This document shows, piece by piece, positions 39,741 through 52,800 of a stretch of 64,000 nt of DNA. The translations under genes were made by a program, and so were the position numbers. Source of the stretch: Dirofilaria immitis (lineage: Eukaryota; Nematoda; Chromadorea; Rhabditida; Onchocercidae); assembly GCA_024305405.1 (NCBI GenBank), contig JAKNDB010000053.1, positions 310,001-374,000 of the forward strand. Reading direction: 5' to 3'. A model generated the notes under the pieces. The model ran no database searches. It saw only the letters and a list, made by a program, of their open reading frames with translations, and had not been told where the DNA came from. Position 1 is the stretch's first letter; each line of letters begins with the position of its first letter.

Positions 39741-41355
39741 TTTATAATGTTCCCATACATTTCTCAATCATAGCATATGAATTTATTAAAATTTTTGCGA
39801 AAGAAAGTTTTGCTTTTTTTCTAAAAATTTGATAAATTATTCCGTAAAGTTGGAAGATATATATTTATATGTACATATTATTTCTGATAATTGATAAAGT
39901 TTTATTGATAAAAACTTTTTTCTAAAAAATTGAAACTTTTAATTCTAATCAATTAATATGTAATAATGTTACCTAAAATACATATATATCATTTGTTATG
40001 AAGAATGAAATTTGAAAATAATTTAGGATATTTATTTAGGGTAAAAATTACCACATGAATCATCCATTTATTTACCTGTAATAATAGCCGAGAATATATT
40101 TGTGACTCGATTATAGTTTAAATAAGAGATTAAATTATGTCAAAATTCCTTCCATGTTTATTTAAAATAAAAAATTTTTCCGATCTCACCTATATGATTA
40201 CTCTTGCTTAAGCAGGTAACTCAGATCAGAATAAAAACAAAAAAACAAAGTTTACATTTACTAATGTTACTTAACCTGAAATTTATTCACCTGAAATTTA
40301 ATTTCATAATTATTAACGATAGAAAAAAATTAAAATAAAAAAAGATAATATAAATTATTCTAATATTATTATTTATTTAATCATGAAATATTTTCTGTTC
40401 CTTGATCGTTAATAATAATTAATGAATGAAATTTCAGGTGAATAAATTTTAGGTTAAAAATATTAACAAATATAAACTTCATTGATTTCTTTTTTCTTTG
40501 TATAAATTATGATAAGGCATTTTGTAAATAATTTTAAAATAAATAAAATTAAAATTTAACAAAAAAATCATAGAATTATTAATTTTATATGAAAACAAAT
40601 AATCATTATTTAGTAATTAATAATTGTTATAAAATATTTTAATTTAATAAATATATCTAAATAATTCTATGCATAATTTAAATGAGAGATTTTGAAATTA
40701 AAAATTAAAAAGTAAATTCGAAATTAAAAGGCAAATTTGAAATCAAAAAAAGCAATTTGAAATTAAAAAAGTAAATTCGAAATTAAAAATTAAAAAGTAA
40801 ATTTGGAATTAAAAAGAAAAATAAATTTAAAATTAAAAATTAATACGAAAATTAAATTCAAAAATAAAAAATTTTTTTAAAAATAAAAATTATTTTTGTA
40901 TTATTTTTGTTTATTTTATAAAACTTTTTTAAGTAAATTTTTAAAAAAAAATAAAAATAGTTTTAATCATTTCGCAATAACATTTTAATAAATAATAAAA
41001 AAATTTTCGTAAATCTTTCATTTCAATAATTTCAATAAATTAATGAATCGCTTACATCGATCATAAAAATTGATACAGTAAATTTGCATACATAATAAAT
41101 CCATCGCTTAATAACATATTTATTGACTGTTACAAACCGATACGTATCACTGATACGATAACTATCAGTGATGATTGATATAAACATGACATATGCAAAT
41201 TTAAATCTTTAGATTAACATATCATTGTTGTATAATCATAAAATGATTAAATTAATGTATAATTATCAATATTTACAATATGTGTTATGATAAATTTTTA
41301 TTCAAAAAAAAATCTTAATTTATGAAAAATAATTATAATTTATATTAAAATTTTT
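39741..41355. other. AT-rich gene-free stretch
   Basis: At 40260-40320 and 40425-40470 the phrase ACCTGAAATTTATTCACCTGAAATT and its near reverse complement (AATTTCAGGTGAATAAATTTTAGGT) form a loose inverted repeat spaced about 130 bases. From 40680 to 40870 lies a degenerate GAAATTAAAAAGTAAATTC repeat. No gene recognised. Confidence 0.5.
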
Positions 41356-41655
41356 AAGCTTTTTAAGTATTCCTATTCTGAATATTGAATACCTATACAA
41401 GCCAATTTCAATTATATCAAATGGAATAATTGAATGATATCATTTAAATTTAAGTGTTTGAAGTACTTCTATTTTAGATACTGGAATACCTGTACAAGCC
41501 AATCTCAATTACATAATATGGAATAATTGAATGATATCATTTAAATTTAAGTTTTTAAGTATTCCTATTTTATATATATATATTAAATACCCATGTAAGC
41601 CAATTTTAATTATATTAAATTGAATAATTGAATGATATCATTTAAAATTCAAATT
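41356..41655. repeat. About 110-bp tandem triplication
   Basis: TTTTTAAGTATTCCTATT...GAATACCTATACAAGCCAATTTCAATTATATCAAATGGAATAATTGAATGATATCATTTAAATTTAAG occurs three times with moderate drift. Confidence 0.85.
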
Positions 41656-43405
41656 TTATCTTTCTTTTTAATATGTCTTTTATTTTTAAATGAATTTTAA
41701 AATCGAAATGCTTGCAGCTAATATTATTTCGCCATAAAAACAATTTTAATAAATTTTTTTTATTTTATAAAAATGTGGAAATTTCACTTTTTAAAATGAT
41801 AATTTAAAATAAACAAAAATATATCATAAAAATCAAGCAATTTAATCGATCGATTGATTTTGATCGATCGATTGTTCATTTATTGATACAAAGAAATGAA
41901 ATGATTCATAATGGTGAATGATATAGAAATGAAAAAAAAATTTTAAAAAAGTATTTTAGACGAAGGAAATATGTTTTTTCTCTCTCTCTCTCTCTCTCTC
42001 TTTACTTATGACACTATTACATCAGAAATAGAAACAAAATAATTTTTTGGAACGGAAAAAAATTAAAAGGAATTAATTTGAAATAATTAAAAAAGAATAG
42101 GAATAGGAATGAAAGAAATCGGAAATGGAAAAGAATTGAAGAATTAATATTTGAAATTAATCATTATGATATGATATCATTCTAAGAAATAAAAACATTC
42201 CCATAATCTTTTCGTATTTTCATTAATAAATTAGAATAGGAAAAAACGAAATGAAAATTGTATTTAAATATTAATTAACAGCGAAATATCATAAACATTC
42301 CATTTCAATCAATTTATCAAATTATCAAATTCAAATTGAAAAATTCCCAAAATGATTGATTAATTGATTAAATGATATGAAAGAATTTCTCTTCCTATCT
42401 AAATATAATAATGCACCAAAATTTTATTTAATAAATAAACTTAGCATAATTAAGCTTAATTTTAAATTAGAGCAAATATCGGAGGAAAATTTTTTGATCA
42501 AATTTATCGGTCTTGCAGAAATCTTTATCATTTCAAATGAAAATGAAAGTAAAATGATCGATTATCCGAATTTTGACCTATATAAATTTCGCAACTATTT
42601 CTAGGTCAACATTTCCAGGTTAAATTTTTTAGGTTAAACGGGGGTCAAGAAGAAAATGAGATATGAAATAATATTTATAAATTATCAGTTGTTTTTTTGG
42701 TAATATTTGAGGAATTATTTAATTTCAATAAATTTATATAAATTTATTCATCTAATCTTTCATATTTATTCAATTTTATAATTTCTTCCTTTTTTTTTAT
42801 AATCTTATCAAATATTATCAAACAAAAAACTTTCGAACTTATAAAATTGTTATCAAATCTGATATAATTTTATAAAAAAATGTTATCATTTATCATTTAT
42901 CTTATCATAATCTTATCCGATCATATAAATTCCAATCTCGAATATTTTAGTTTTATATTAGAATCTTTTTTTTTTCTTATCATTATACATAGATTTTTCT
43001 TTTGAAAGAATTTTAGAAAATTATAGGAATATGTTTTTTTCTTTGGATGAGAAAAATTATTTTTTAGAAGAAAAATAGCTAATAAAACGCCAACTGTCGA
43101 ATTGTTAACATTTTATCAGTTCGTATTGATCAAAATATTGATCAATACAAAACGAACAGATCACTTAATCATTTGATGCATTCGTTTTTTTTTATACATT
43201 AATTATAACAAAAGAATGAAAATTTTAGAAATTATATAATTATTAAATAAATTTATTTATATATTTTGTATTAAATTTATAAGTTCCTACAAGTAAAACA
43301 AAAAGGAAATTAAAATTTAAAAATTAATATTAATATTGAAATTTTAATCAAAAGATAAGAATAAAAAGAAAAATAGAAAACAAAAATGAAAAATAAGAAA
43401 CTGAA
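41656..43405. other. AT-rich stretch without a clear gene
   Basis: CGATCGATTGATTTTGATCGATCGATTG at about 41847-41874 is a small direct and inverted repeat cluster. A (CT)n run lies at 41980-42000. The plus-strand frame 42377-42604 (75 codons, ending NFDLYKFRNYF) is not repetitive, but no splice sites or family support it. Confidence 0.45.
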
Positions 43406-43409
43406 ATCA

Positions 43410-43605
43410 AAACATATTGATTTATTTAATTGGAAATGATTAAATGAAATAATCATTGATAAATATAAATTATTTAATTAACATACAAAACAAATCAAAA
43501 CACATTGATTTATTTAATTGGAAATGATTTAATGAAACAATCATTGATAAATATAAATTATTTAATTAACATAATAAATAGATCAAAACACATTGATTTA
43601 TTTGA
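43410..43605. repeat. About 77-bp tandem repeat, 2.5 copies
   Basis: CATTGATTTATTTAATTGGAAATGATT(A/T)AATGAAA(T/C)AATCATTGATAAATATAAATTATTTAATTAACATA is present twice and a third partial copy follows. Confidence 0.85.
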
Positions 43606-43901
43606 TTCCAAAATAATTTATTTGTCCAAAACATATTTTAAAAAAAAGTTGTGTAAAAAGAATTATTTAATAAAAGGTTGAATAAATGATAACAAACCTG
43701 AACAGTTTTTAAATTGATTATTTAATCATAGGTTTATTGATAATTATTATTATTAGATGAGCTGTTTAAAATTTTATTTCCTGAACTGATAAGACGGAGA
43801 GTAAGAAGAAGGAGATTGATATGAATTGATATGATAATTTAATAATCATTGACGAATAATTTTAAATTATTAAAATTAAAATATTTTTTGTATTTTTAAA
43901 A

Positions 43902-44081
43902 ATGAATCATTTAAATATATCTGGAAATATGCCAAGTGAAAATAAAAATAATAAATGTGATGATGAATATTGGTGGAAGAAAAGAAAAGAAATGAAGAAC
44001 AGTGAAATGATTATTGTTAAGGAAGAGATTCTGTCAATCAAAATTGATATATTATCCATACTTGATAAATTATTCCAACAA
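43902..44081 (+). CDS. Possible coding exon, unrecognised
   Basis: ATG at 43902 opens MNHLNISGNMPSENK, continues with DDEYWWKKRKEMKNSEM and a helical segment VKEEILSIKIDILSILDKLF, and reaches a good donor context (CAAAAG|GTATCA) near 44081. The open frame itself goes on to 44279, but its end is built from a 14-bp repeat. Mixed residues, including two adjacent Trp and alternating charge, argue for real coding. A possible later exon is near 45110-45210, where an acceptor (TTTCAG) precedes KRKRNEEDEEEEEEEEE, but the phases do not match as written. No family recognised. Confidence 0.35.
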
Positions 44082-44159
44082 AAGGTATCACACGGGTCGT
44101 CATCTTTCCGCCTTTCTCTCTTCTTGTTGATGATAGTTTTACTCATCGATAAAGTGAAC

Positions 44160-44235
44160 AGACGAAATGTGATCGCAAACAGATTATCGCAAATAGATTA
44201 TCGCAAACATGTTATCGCAAACAGATTATCGCACA
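44160..44235. repeat. 14-bp tandem repeat ATTATCGCAAACAG
   Basis: About five copies in a row with small variants. It lies at the end of the open frame that starts at 43902. Confidence 0.85.
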
Positions 44236-44499
44236 GTGATAATGATCGTAAGCAGATGTTTAAATTTATTATGAACTAATTATTAATCCTAATCAATAGA
44301 TCATATAATTAGCGATCATCTTATTACCTTTTTTCTCCCTTTCATTTTTTTTTCTAAAAATTTCAAGCAACTATTAGAAGTATATAAATAAATATTAAAT
44401 TATTGTTGGCAAAAAAATTCGAAATAATAAATGGTATTGATAAGAATGATAACGACAAGACAATGATAAATGATAAGGATGAAAAAAATTGGATGAGAA

Positions 44500-44666
44500 A
44501 AATTATTTTATATATCAAAATAATAATATCAAAAAAATGATAATATTTTCTTATAGCGATATTGTTAATCAATATGTATTAATTATATTTTAAACAATCA
44601 TATCACTATTAGTAATCATAATAACAATAAATATTCATAATAATAATAAATATTAATAATAATAAC

Positions 44667-44698
<32 letters not shown>

Positions 44699-44840
44699 GA
44701 TAGTAATATTATTTTATATATTAAAATGATAATATTATGAAAATGATAATATTTTCTTGTAGCAATATTGTTAATCAATATGTATCAATTGTGTTTTAGA
44801 CAATCATATCACTATTAGCAATCATGATAATAATAATAAA
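44500..44840. repeat. About 230-bp duplication flanking an AAT microsatellite
   Basis: ATGATAATATTTTCTTATAGCGATATTGTTAATCAATATGTATTAATT...CAATCATATCACTATTAG lies on both sides of an (AAT)n run (44640-44698). One array expanded between or within the copies. Confidence 0.8.
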
Positions 44841-45109
44841 ATAGAATAGCAAAAAATAAAAATAGCATGATAGTAAAAATAGTACGATAATCCAGGTTTG
44901 ATTATAATCATTATCATATTGTATTTCAGATCGATAATTTTTTTGATAAAATATTTTCTTTTTTGCTACTTATCATTGCAAGTTAAAAACAAAAAGAGCA
45001 AGCGGTTCATCAAATGATTATTAGTATAAAAAGTTTTTAAATCGATTTGATAAGTTTTTAAATGATAATAAATGGATTTAATAAATTTTTAAATAAATTC
45101 AAATTTCAG

Positions 45110-45175
45110 ATAAAAGAAAAAGAAATGAAGAAGACGAAGAAGAAGAAGAAGAAGAAGAAGAAGCGAAAATGGATG
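45110..45175. repeat. (GAA)n tract after a splice-acceptor-like sequence
   Basis: TTTCAG is followed by AAAGAAAAAGAAATGAAGAAGACGAAG and nine GAA/AAG triplets. In one frame it gives an acidic DEEEEEEEEE run, a common coding motif, so it may belong to a gene. Confidence 0.5.
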
Positions 45176-45394
45176 ATAATATACATATACATCGATCATA
45201 GTTCCAGATGACAAATGAAGGGAAAACAAATGTTTTGTCCTTGCTATGTTCCATCTGTCACATTAATGAAAGTCGAAATACATCGAAATACAAATTTGAG
45301 ATTCTGATTTTAGGAATGATAATAAAATGAAACAAAAATTTTCAACGATTTGAATTTTAGGAATTTATAATGAAAATGAAATGAAATCTTCAAC

Positions 45395-46180
45395 GATAAA
45401 ATCATTTCCTATTTATTTATTCCTGTTCAATCATTTCCTATTTATTTATTCCTGTTCAATCATTTCCTATTTATCGTTCAATCATTTCCTATTTATTTAT
45501 TCCTGTTCAATCATTTCCTATTTATTTATTCCCGTTCAATCATTTCCTATTTATTTATTTCCTTTCAATCATTTCTTATTTATTCATTTATTTTAACAAT
45601 TTTCCTATTTATTTATTTCCTTTCAATTATTTCCTATTTTTATTTCCTTTTAATCATTTCCTATTTATTTATTTCCTTTCAACCATTTCCTATTTATTTA
45701 TTTCCTTTCAATCATTTCTTATTTATTCATTTATTTTAACAATTTTCCTATTTATTTATTTCCTTTCAATTATTTCCTATTTTTATTTCCTTTTAATCAT
45801 TTCCTATTTATTTATTTCCTTTCAACCATTTCCTATTTATTTATTTCCTTTCAATCATTTCTTATTTATTCATTTATTTTAACAATTTTCCTATTTATTT
45901 ATTTCCTTTCAATTATTTCCTATTTTTATTTCCTTTTAATCATTTCCTATTTATTTATTTCCTTTCAATCATTTCTTATTTATTTTAACAATTTTCCTAT
46001 TTATTTATTTCCTATTTATTTATTCCTTTTAAAATCTTTTTTTATTTATTAATTTTAATCGTTTCCTATTTATTTATTTCCTTTCAATTATTTCCTATTT
46101 ATTTATTTATTTTAACAATTTTTCTATTTATTTATTTCCTATTTATTTATTCCCTTTCAATTATTTTCTATTTATGTATT
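45395..46180. repeat. TTCCTATTTATTTA minisatellite with higher-order units
   Basis: The basic unit, TTTCCTATTTATTTATTCC(T)TTCAATCA, is 24-28 bases. From about 45565 a set of five or six variant units (Phe-type TTTCTTATTTATTCATTTATTTTAACAATT, then TTATTTCCTATTTTTATTTCC, then CAACCATTTCC) recurs as a block of about 140 bases, two to three times. Confidence 0.85.
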
Positions 46181-46883
46181 TATTTTTTCTTCCTTCGTTC
46201 TTTTTCTTCCATTTCGAAAACATGAAAATTTTGTTTTTACTTTTTTTTTGAATTCATGTCATTTCAAAAGAGCAAAATTTATTGAAAAATAATTATAAAT
46301 TTGTTTCTAATTTATAAATAAATATAATCAAATTAAATTATATAAATTATAATTATAATTGATAGATATATCAATTATAATTCGTATATTTCGAATAATT
46401 TAATTATTTGAATAACTATTATTATTTTGTTGTTATTCAATCTTTTAAAGCTTAAAAATTTATAAATAGAAAACAAATTTATCAATAACTCGAGCTTTTC
46501 TTTTTTGTATGTTTAGTGATTCATATTTTGTATGGTTTATTTATTTAAAATTTGTAATCTTCGGATAATATTATTAATTTTATATCTTCGTTAAACTAAA
46601 TAATCAGTAATTATCAAAATTTATTCCGAAAATTTGATTACATTTTAACTAAAGATATAGCTGAAATGGGAATTTTTTTCTGGTATGCTGAAGTCTTGGC
46701 TCAATTTTATCAATGATTAAACTATTGATAGATGATATGATATTGATATTCAATAATTATTTATTTATTCATAACAAAATATTTTTTTTCACAAACAATA
46801 ATGAATATATATTTACTATCATTTTATTATCATTGTCTTAAATCAAATTATTATCATATTTCGGGGATAGATCGTTATCAGAT
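46181..46883. other. 3' flank of trehalase copy A
   Basis: AT-rich sequence without a coding frame. A perfect hairpin lies at 46351-46382. The trehalase stop overlaps an AATAAA on the minus strand (46883-46888), which is probably chance. The true poly(A) site is not identifiable. Confidence 0.5.
46351..46382. other. Perfect 14-bp hairpin, AT-only stem mostly
   Basis: AATTATAATTGATA (46351-46364) is the exact reverse complement of TATCAATTATAATT (46369-46382) with loop GATA. It is about 500 bases downstream of trehalase copy A. Confidence 0.75.
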
Positions 46884-49800
46884 TTATTTACATTTCAGAA
46901 TATAGGAAGCGGTTTGCACTAAACGTTTCTTTACCGATATCCATGAACCAAAAATATTTTCCAATTTCTTTATTAATATATCAATTGGTTCATTATCGAT
47001 TATCTCAGATATATCTGTTGTAGCTATCTTATCAGATATACTAATTCGTTTACTATATGTTACCATCAAATCCAATAATGCACCATTTGTCCATCCATAA
47101 CCATCCTAAATAAAGAAATTAATTAATTAAAATTTAAATTCAAATTTAAATTTAAAATTTTAATTTAATTCCAAATTTTTTCCAAATATATTTATTTATA
47201 CCTTATTTATTTATTTATTCTTTTTTCATTAAAAATTATCCATCAATTTTAAGAAATAATATTATTATTATTATTAATTAATTAAATTATCTTATCAAAA
47301 ATACTTAATAAATTGAAATTTAAAAAAATTTCTTTTTCTTACTTCTGCAATGATAAAATGATAAAAATTAATTTCATATAAAAATATTAATTTTATAATT
47401 AAATAAATCTTATGGTATATTTATTTCTATCTTATAGTAATTAATATTTTTTTCGTGCAAAATTTGAACAAAAATTAAATACGAAATGAAAATAGTAATA
47501 GAATAATCAAATAGAAAAGCAATTAATGGTAATTAAATACAGAATAAAAATAATAATAGAATAATCAAATAGAAAAGTAATTAATAGTAATTAAATACAA
47601 AAATAGAAATAATAATAAAATAATCAAATAGAAAAGTAATTAGTAGTAATTGTTATTTTATATTATATTAAATTAACCATTTAAAAAAATTAGTAAAAAT
47701 ATTCGATATATAATTTTTGATATTAATTCATTTCCACATTTTCATTGTTTACCTATTTTAATTTTAATTTTTTTTACTTAAAACAGTATCTAAAATATTT
47801 CAATCTAATCATAATTTAATTGATAATTTTTGTGAAAGATGGAAAGAAAAATGATAAGTTTATAAAAATGATGAACAAAAATGATAAGTTTATAAAAATA
47901 AAATGCATAATTATGATTAACAACATACCTGATTATTAACGTAATCATCTTCAACTAATCGTACATAATCTTTAGCTACATCATATCGTTGCCATAATTT
48001 ATGATTGATCTGATAAACTTTATAATTTCGATTAATCCATCGATTTGCTAATTCGAATGCTTTTTGTTGCATACTGAAATTTAATCATTTCAAATTGTTT
48101 ATTATTAATTTAATCATTGGTAATTATCAGTTGATAAATGAATAAATCTATGATTATTTTATTATTATTATTCAATCGGACAAGAATATATCAATTTTAT
48201 CAGACAAACTTATAAATAAATTTATCTTTCAAGTTTTATCACCTTATCAAATGTTATCTTTTCATTCGTGAATTTATAACGAAAAATATTCAAACAAAAA
48301 CTAAGATACCAATTTTACAATGTTATTTCAAATTAAAATAATGATCGAAATATGGCTAAATGCCAAATGTATGAACTTTAACCTATTAAATATTAGGCTA
48401 ATTTGTTATTCAAATATTCTCTTAAAATTGCTGAATAAGTTCATTTTTTTTCTTTCGTTTTTTATAGATTAAAATTTAAGTTTTATATATTAATATTATT
48501 TACATTGGATGATTTGATTTTCGTAAACCTTCGATAACCATATGATTGATTGGAGCAAAACCATTAGGATAATCCCATTGTTGATCTGAACTACGTATCA
48601 GGCTATAACAATAATCATAAATTATCATTAAATTATCATTTCTTGTTTTTTGTTAATTAAATTCCTCCAAGTAATAATAATTAATCCATAAAATATTCAA
48701 CTTATTTTGTTAATTTTTATTTTTTTGAATTTAATCATAAATCATTTAATCGATATTTCTATAAGATATATGTTAAATTAATTTTTAATAAAAATTATAT
48801 TAAATTATTGATTACTTATTAATTAAATTCTTACACAATTAATAATTATACGATTATTGATTTAAATATGATATATAAATAAATCAATAAATCATTTACC
48901 TTGCTGGTACACCACCAGGAAATTGTAATAATCCTTTACGTTGTAGTGTTCCTAATACTTCAACTAACATTGGATTATTTAAGCTACTATAACATTCGGT
49001 AAATAATGGTACAGCCATTGATGGATATGTATCATCAACACGTTCACCGGTATTTAAATTAAAATCAAACCATGAACCTTCACGATAATCAAAAAATACC
49101 GCTTCAAATGTATCAACAAATTTTGCTCGTTCTCGATTTATTTCCATTCGACGACTTGTATTACCTAAATTAAAATAACTTTTTTTTTTTTTAGAAAAAA
49201 ATTTTTAATTAAAAATTAAAATTTTAAAAACATTAATATTTATTATACTATTTCAATTTATTCAATTATTTCAATTCAAATTTATATATATATTTGTATT
49301 TAAATAAGAAAAAGAAAAATTCAATTAAAAATTATTATTAAGCACTTTTATTTTATTGGAAAAAAAAGAAATTTTAATTATAAATTTATTTTAAATAATT
49401 TATTTTTAATTTATATATTATCGAAAATTTTACTATTTTACATTTGAATCATTATGAATGAGAACAACGATATAATTAATTACATCTTTATCGTAATTAA
49501 ATGATTAAAATTATTTAAGTATTCCATTATCATTTGTAATTTAAATGATTAAAATTATTCGATATTTTGTTATCATCAGTAATGATTAAAATTACTGATA
49601 TTTTATTATCATTCGTAATTAAATGATAAAAATTATTCAAGTATTCCATTATCATTTGCAATTTAAATGAATAAAATTATGTGATATTCTATTATCATTC
49701 GTAATTAATTAAATGATTAAAATTATTCGATAATCTTGTTAATGTAAAAATATAAAAGTTATATTATATTTGATGATAAAAAATAAACAAATAAACAAAC

Positions 49801-52800
49801 AAACAAACAAACCGTAGCATATATCTCTTTTATTAGTTTAGGTAATATAAATAATATTAAGTAAATAAATAAATATTTTAATTTAATTAAAATATTTGAT
49901 AAAATTTCAACTAATTTTTTTTCTTTTAATATTTTACCAATTTCGCCATGTAAATGTGCTAAAATTTCCATATTCCAACACATTAAAGCATTTAAATCAA
50001 CAGGTACGATATTTGATGTTTCGATTGTATCCATCGTTTTACTATTACTAAGCCATCGACTACTAAAATCCCATCCGGATTCTGATGCACTATTAATATC
50101 ACGCCATATTTGACGACGTTTTATCTCCGGAACACTTTCAGCCACAACAAAATCATTAAAATATTCTTCCGCACTAAACAAAAAAAAAAATTAATTTTAA
50201 CAATGTATTAAAATTTTTATAAATCGTATTTTTGGTGCAAATATTCGCAACAAAATCGCAAACATAACATGCGAATACATATATAATGTGTTAACGATAC
50301 TTTATCATCAATTGATTATATTCATCAACTCTTACGGCAAAATTATATGATTACAACCTGATAAGCTTAACTATTTTTGAGAAATTTTCACTACGATACT
50401 TCATCATCAATTAGTATTAAAAAAAATATTCATCAACTCTTACGGCAAAATTATATGATTAAAACCTGATAAGCTTAATTATTTTGAAAAAATTTTCCAC
50501 TAACCGAGGTGTATTTACAGGTGAGTTATATTGAAATATAGTATAATTTTTATTATTTTTTGAAATTACTTTGTCCGATATTTTTTCCAAAATGCAAATT
50601 CCTTGAAAATAATTGTACATAAAAAAAAATTAATTTTAAATATTTATATGCATGCATATATTGGTGCAAGTTTATATGCATGCATATTCATGAAACATGC
50701 ATGTGCATGCAGTAGTGAATTTATAAAATTTCATGTAATTATTTTTAATAATTAAATAAAAATTTTGCTATAAAAATCATAATCATATCATGTTTATTTG
50801 AAATATTTATCAATAATCATTAATTAAATATTAATTATTTTTATCGAGACTATTTTTTCTAATGTTTTATTTCATCCTAGCATCTTATCATTAATTAAAC
50901 TTTTTTCCAATCGTTTTTTTCTTTTTAAGAAACTATTTCTTATCCTTAATTAATTGATAAATAAAAGTTTCACTGAAAAATTTCTTTAATATTGATCGGT
51001 TCATAATATCTACAAAATTTATGTTTTAAAATTTATCACTTAATTATTCGATAAATTTGATAATCATTTAAACATTTCATTAAATTTACTTATGTATAAT
51101 TTATTATATCAGTAATTTACAATCATAAATAGCTTAATATTTGAGCATTATCATCAAAGTTTCAGAGCTTATTTAAACCAATTTTAATATCTTATCATTA
51201 TCAACAATCATGTTGATTAAACAATTTTAATTTATTGATTAAAAATTAAAATATTCTTAAAAATTTACTGCTTCCATAGCATCCATAATACTAATCAGAA
51301 ATTCATCATCTGCCGTTACAGTATGATATTCATAAACCATTGGAATAAAAATGGTGGTTGTATACGTTGTAACATATATGTACGACCACCATTTGGTACA
51401 TATCCATATTTTTCAATCAAATATTTGAAATTTTGGAGTATATGTTTTACAGTATCATACATACCTTGAAAAAATGATATGGTACTGCAATACTGTAATA
51501 CCGTAAAACTGCGACCAAATAAATATTACTTTTTTGATAATTTTAATTTGAAGTAAATAGTATAAAATATTATTCTGTTGTGATAAGTTCTCTATTATAC
51601 AATAAAGTTTCATATCATAATCGTATCAAACTTTTCAAAAAAATAAACTAAATGAATTGTAAAAAGAAATAAGAAGAAAGATTAGAAAATTTGTTTTAAA
51701 AAGAAATTAAACTTTCCAAATAAAATCTATCAAAGTTTAATCAATCTTATCAGTCGATTGAAACATACTTGAAGCAAGCAAACCCTTTATAATCCAATAT
51801 GTATCCCAATAATGAAATTCACGATATCGACCACCGGATATCATAAATTCATATGGTAAATATAATGCCGAATAACGTTTCGGATTATCCTTCACCTGAA
51901 TCATATGTCATTTTCCAAGCTTATTAGTTCTCGAATATTTCTCGAATAAAAAGAAAACGAAATTAAACCTAATTAATTAATCAACATATATCTGCTGTTT
52001 TGTTATTTATTTTTAATCAATAAATTTTTAAAATATTCATTCAACCTATTAAGTTTTTATTAATATCCTGAATCATTTATGCTCGCTGATTATATTAAAA
52101 GTATTCAATAAACTTTATCAATATTCTCTTAAATTTCCTTATCAATTATCAACATTTTAATTTTATTATGATAAAATATTAGTTTAAATTATGATTAACT
52201 AAGTTTAACTTTATGATTAACTTTTTATAATAACTTTCCGAAATATCAAAAATTATCAGTCAAATTAAATTAAATTAGAAAAAATTAAAAAATTTTGAAA
52301 AATCGTATGATCGAATTTCTCGATGATAACCTCAGGTTTAACAATATGGCAGAGTTTTTCCATAATGCATGAATTTCCAATGCAAATTGACGTAATTCCG
52401 GATCTTCAATTGCTATCAAATATTCCGGTTCATCATTCCAATCTTCCATTGTACCTTCCGGACATCTATAATTCATTTCTAATAAATAAATATTTCGATT
52501 TTCTTTTTGGATTAAAAATTTTTGGAATAGAAAATATTGCAAAATAATAATAAAATAGTTTTCATTAATGCAAAAAAAAGAGAAAAAATATTTTCTAAAT
52601 ATATTTAATCAAAAATAATTAATTTTATGAAATTATCAAAAATTATTAATTAAATTAAATTAAAAAAAAATAAAAAGTTTTGGAAAACAAACTCTTCAAT
52701 ATCACTTCCTTCAACATCAAAATATTCATCAACAAATGCTCGTAATGCATCACGATCATCAATAGTGATCTGTGATGGAATAGGAAATTTTTGATTAAAT

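Noticed and set aside
52323..52547. Plus-strand frame of 74 codons over trehalase copy A
   Set aside because: It is the shadow of exon 2, whose minus-strand reading has the conserved LRQFALE block.
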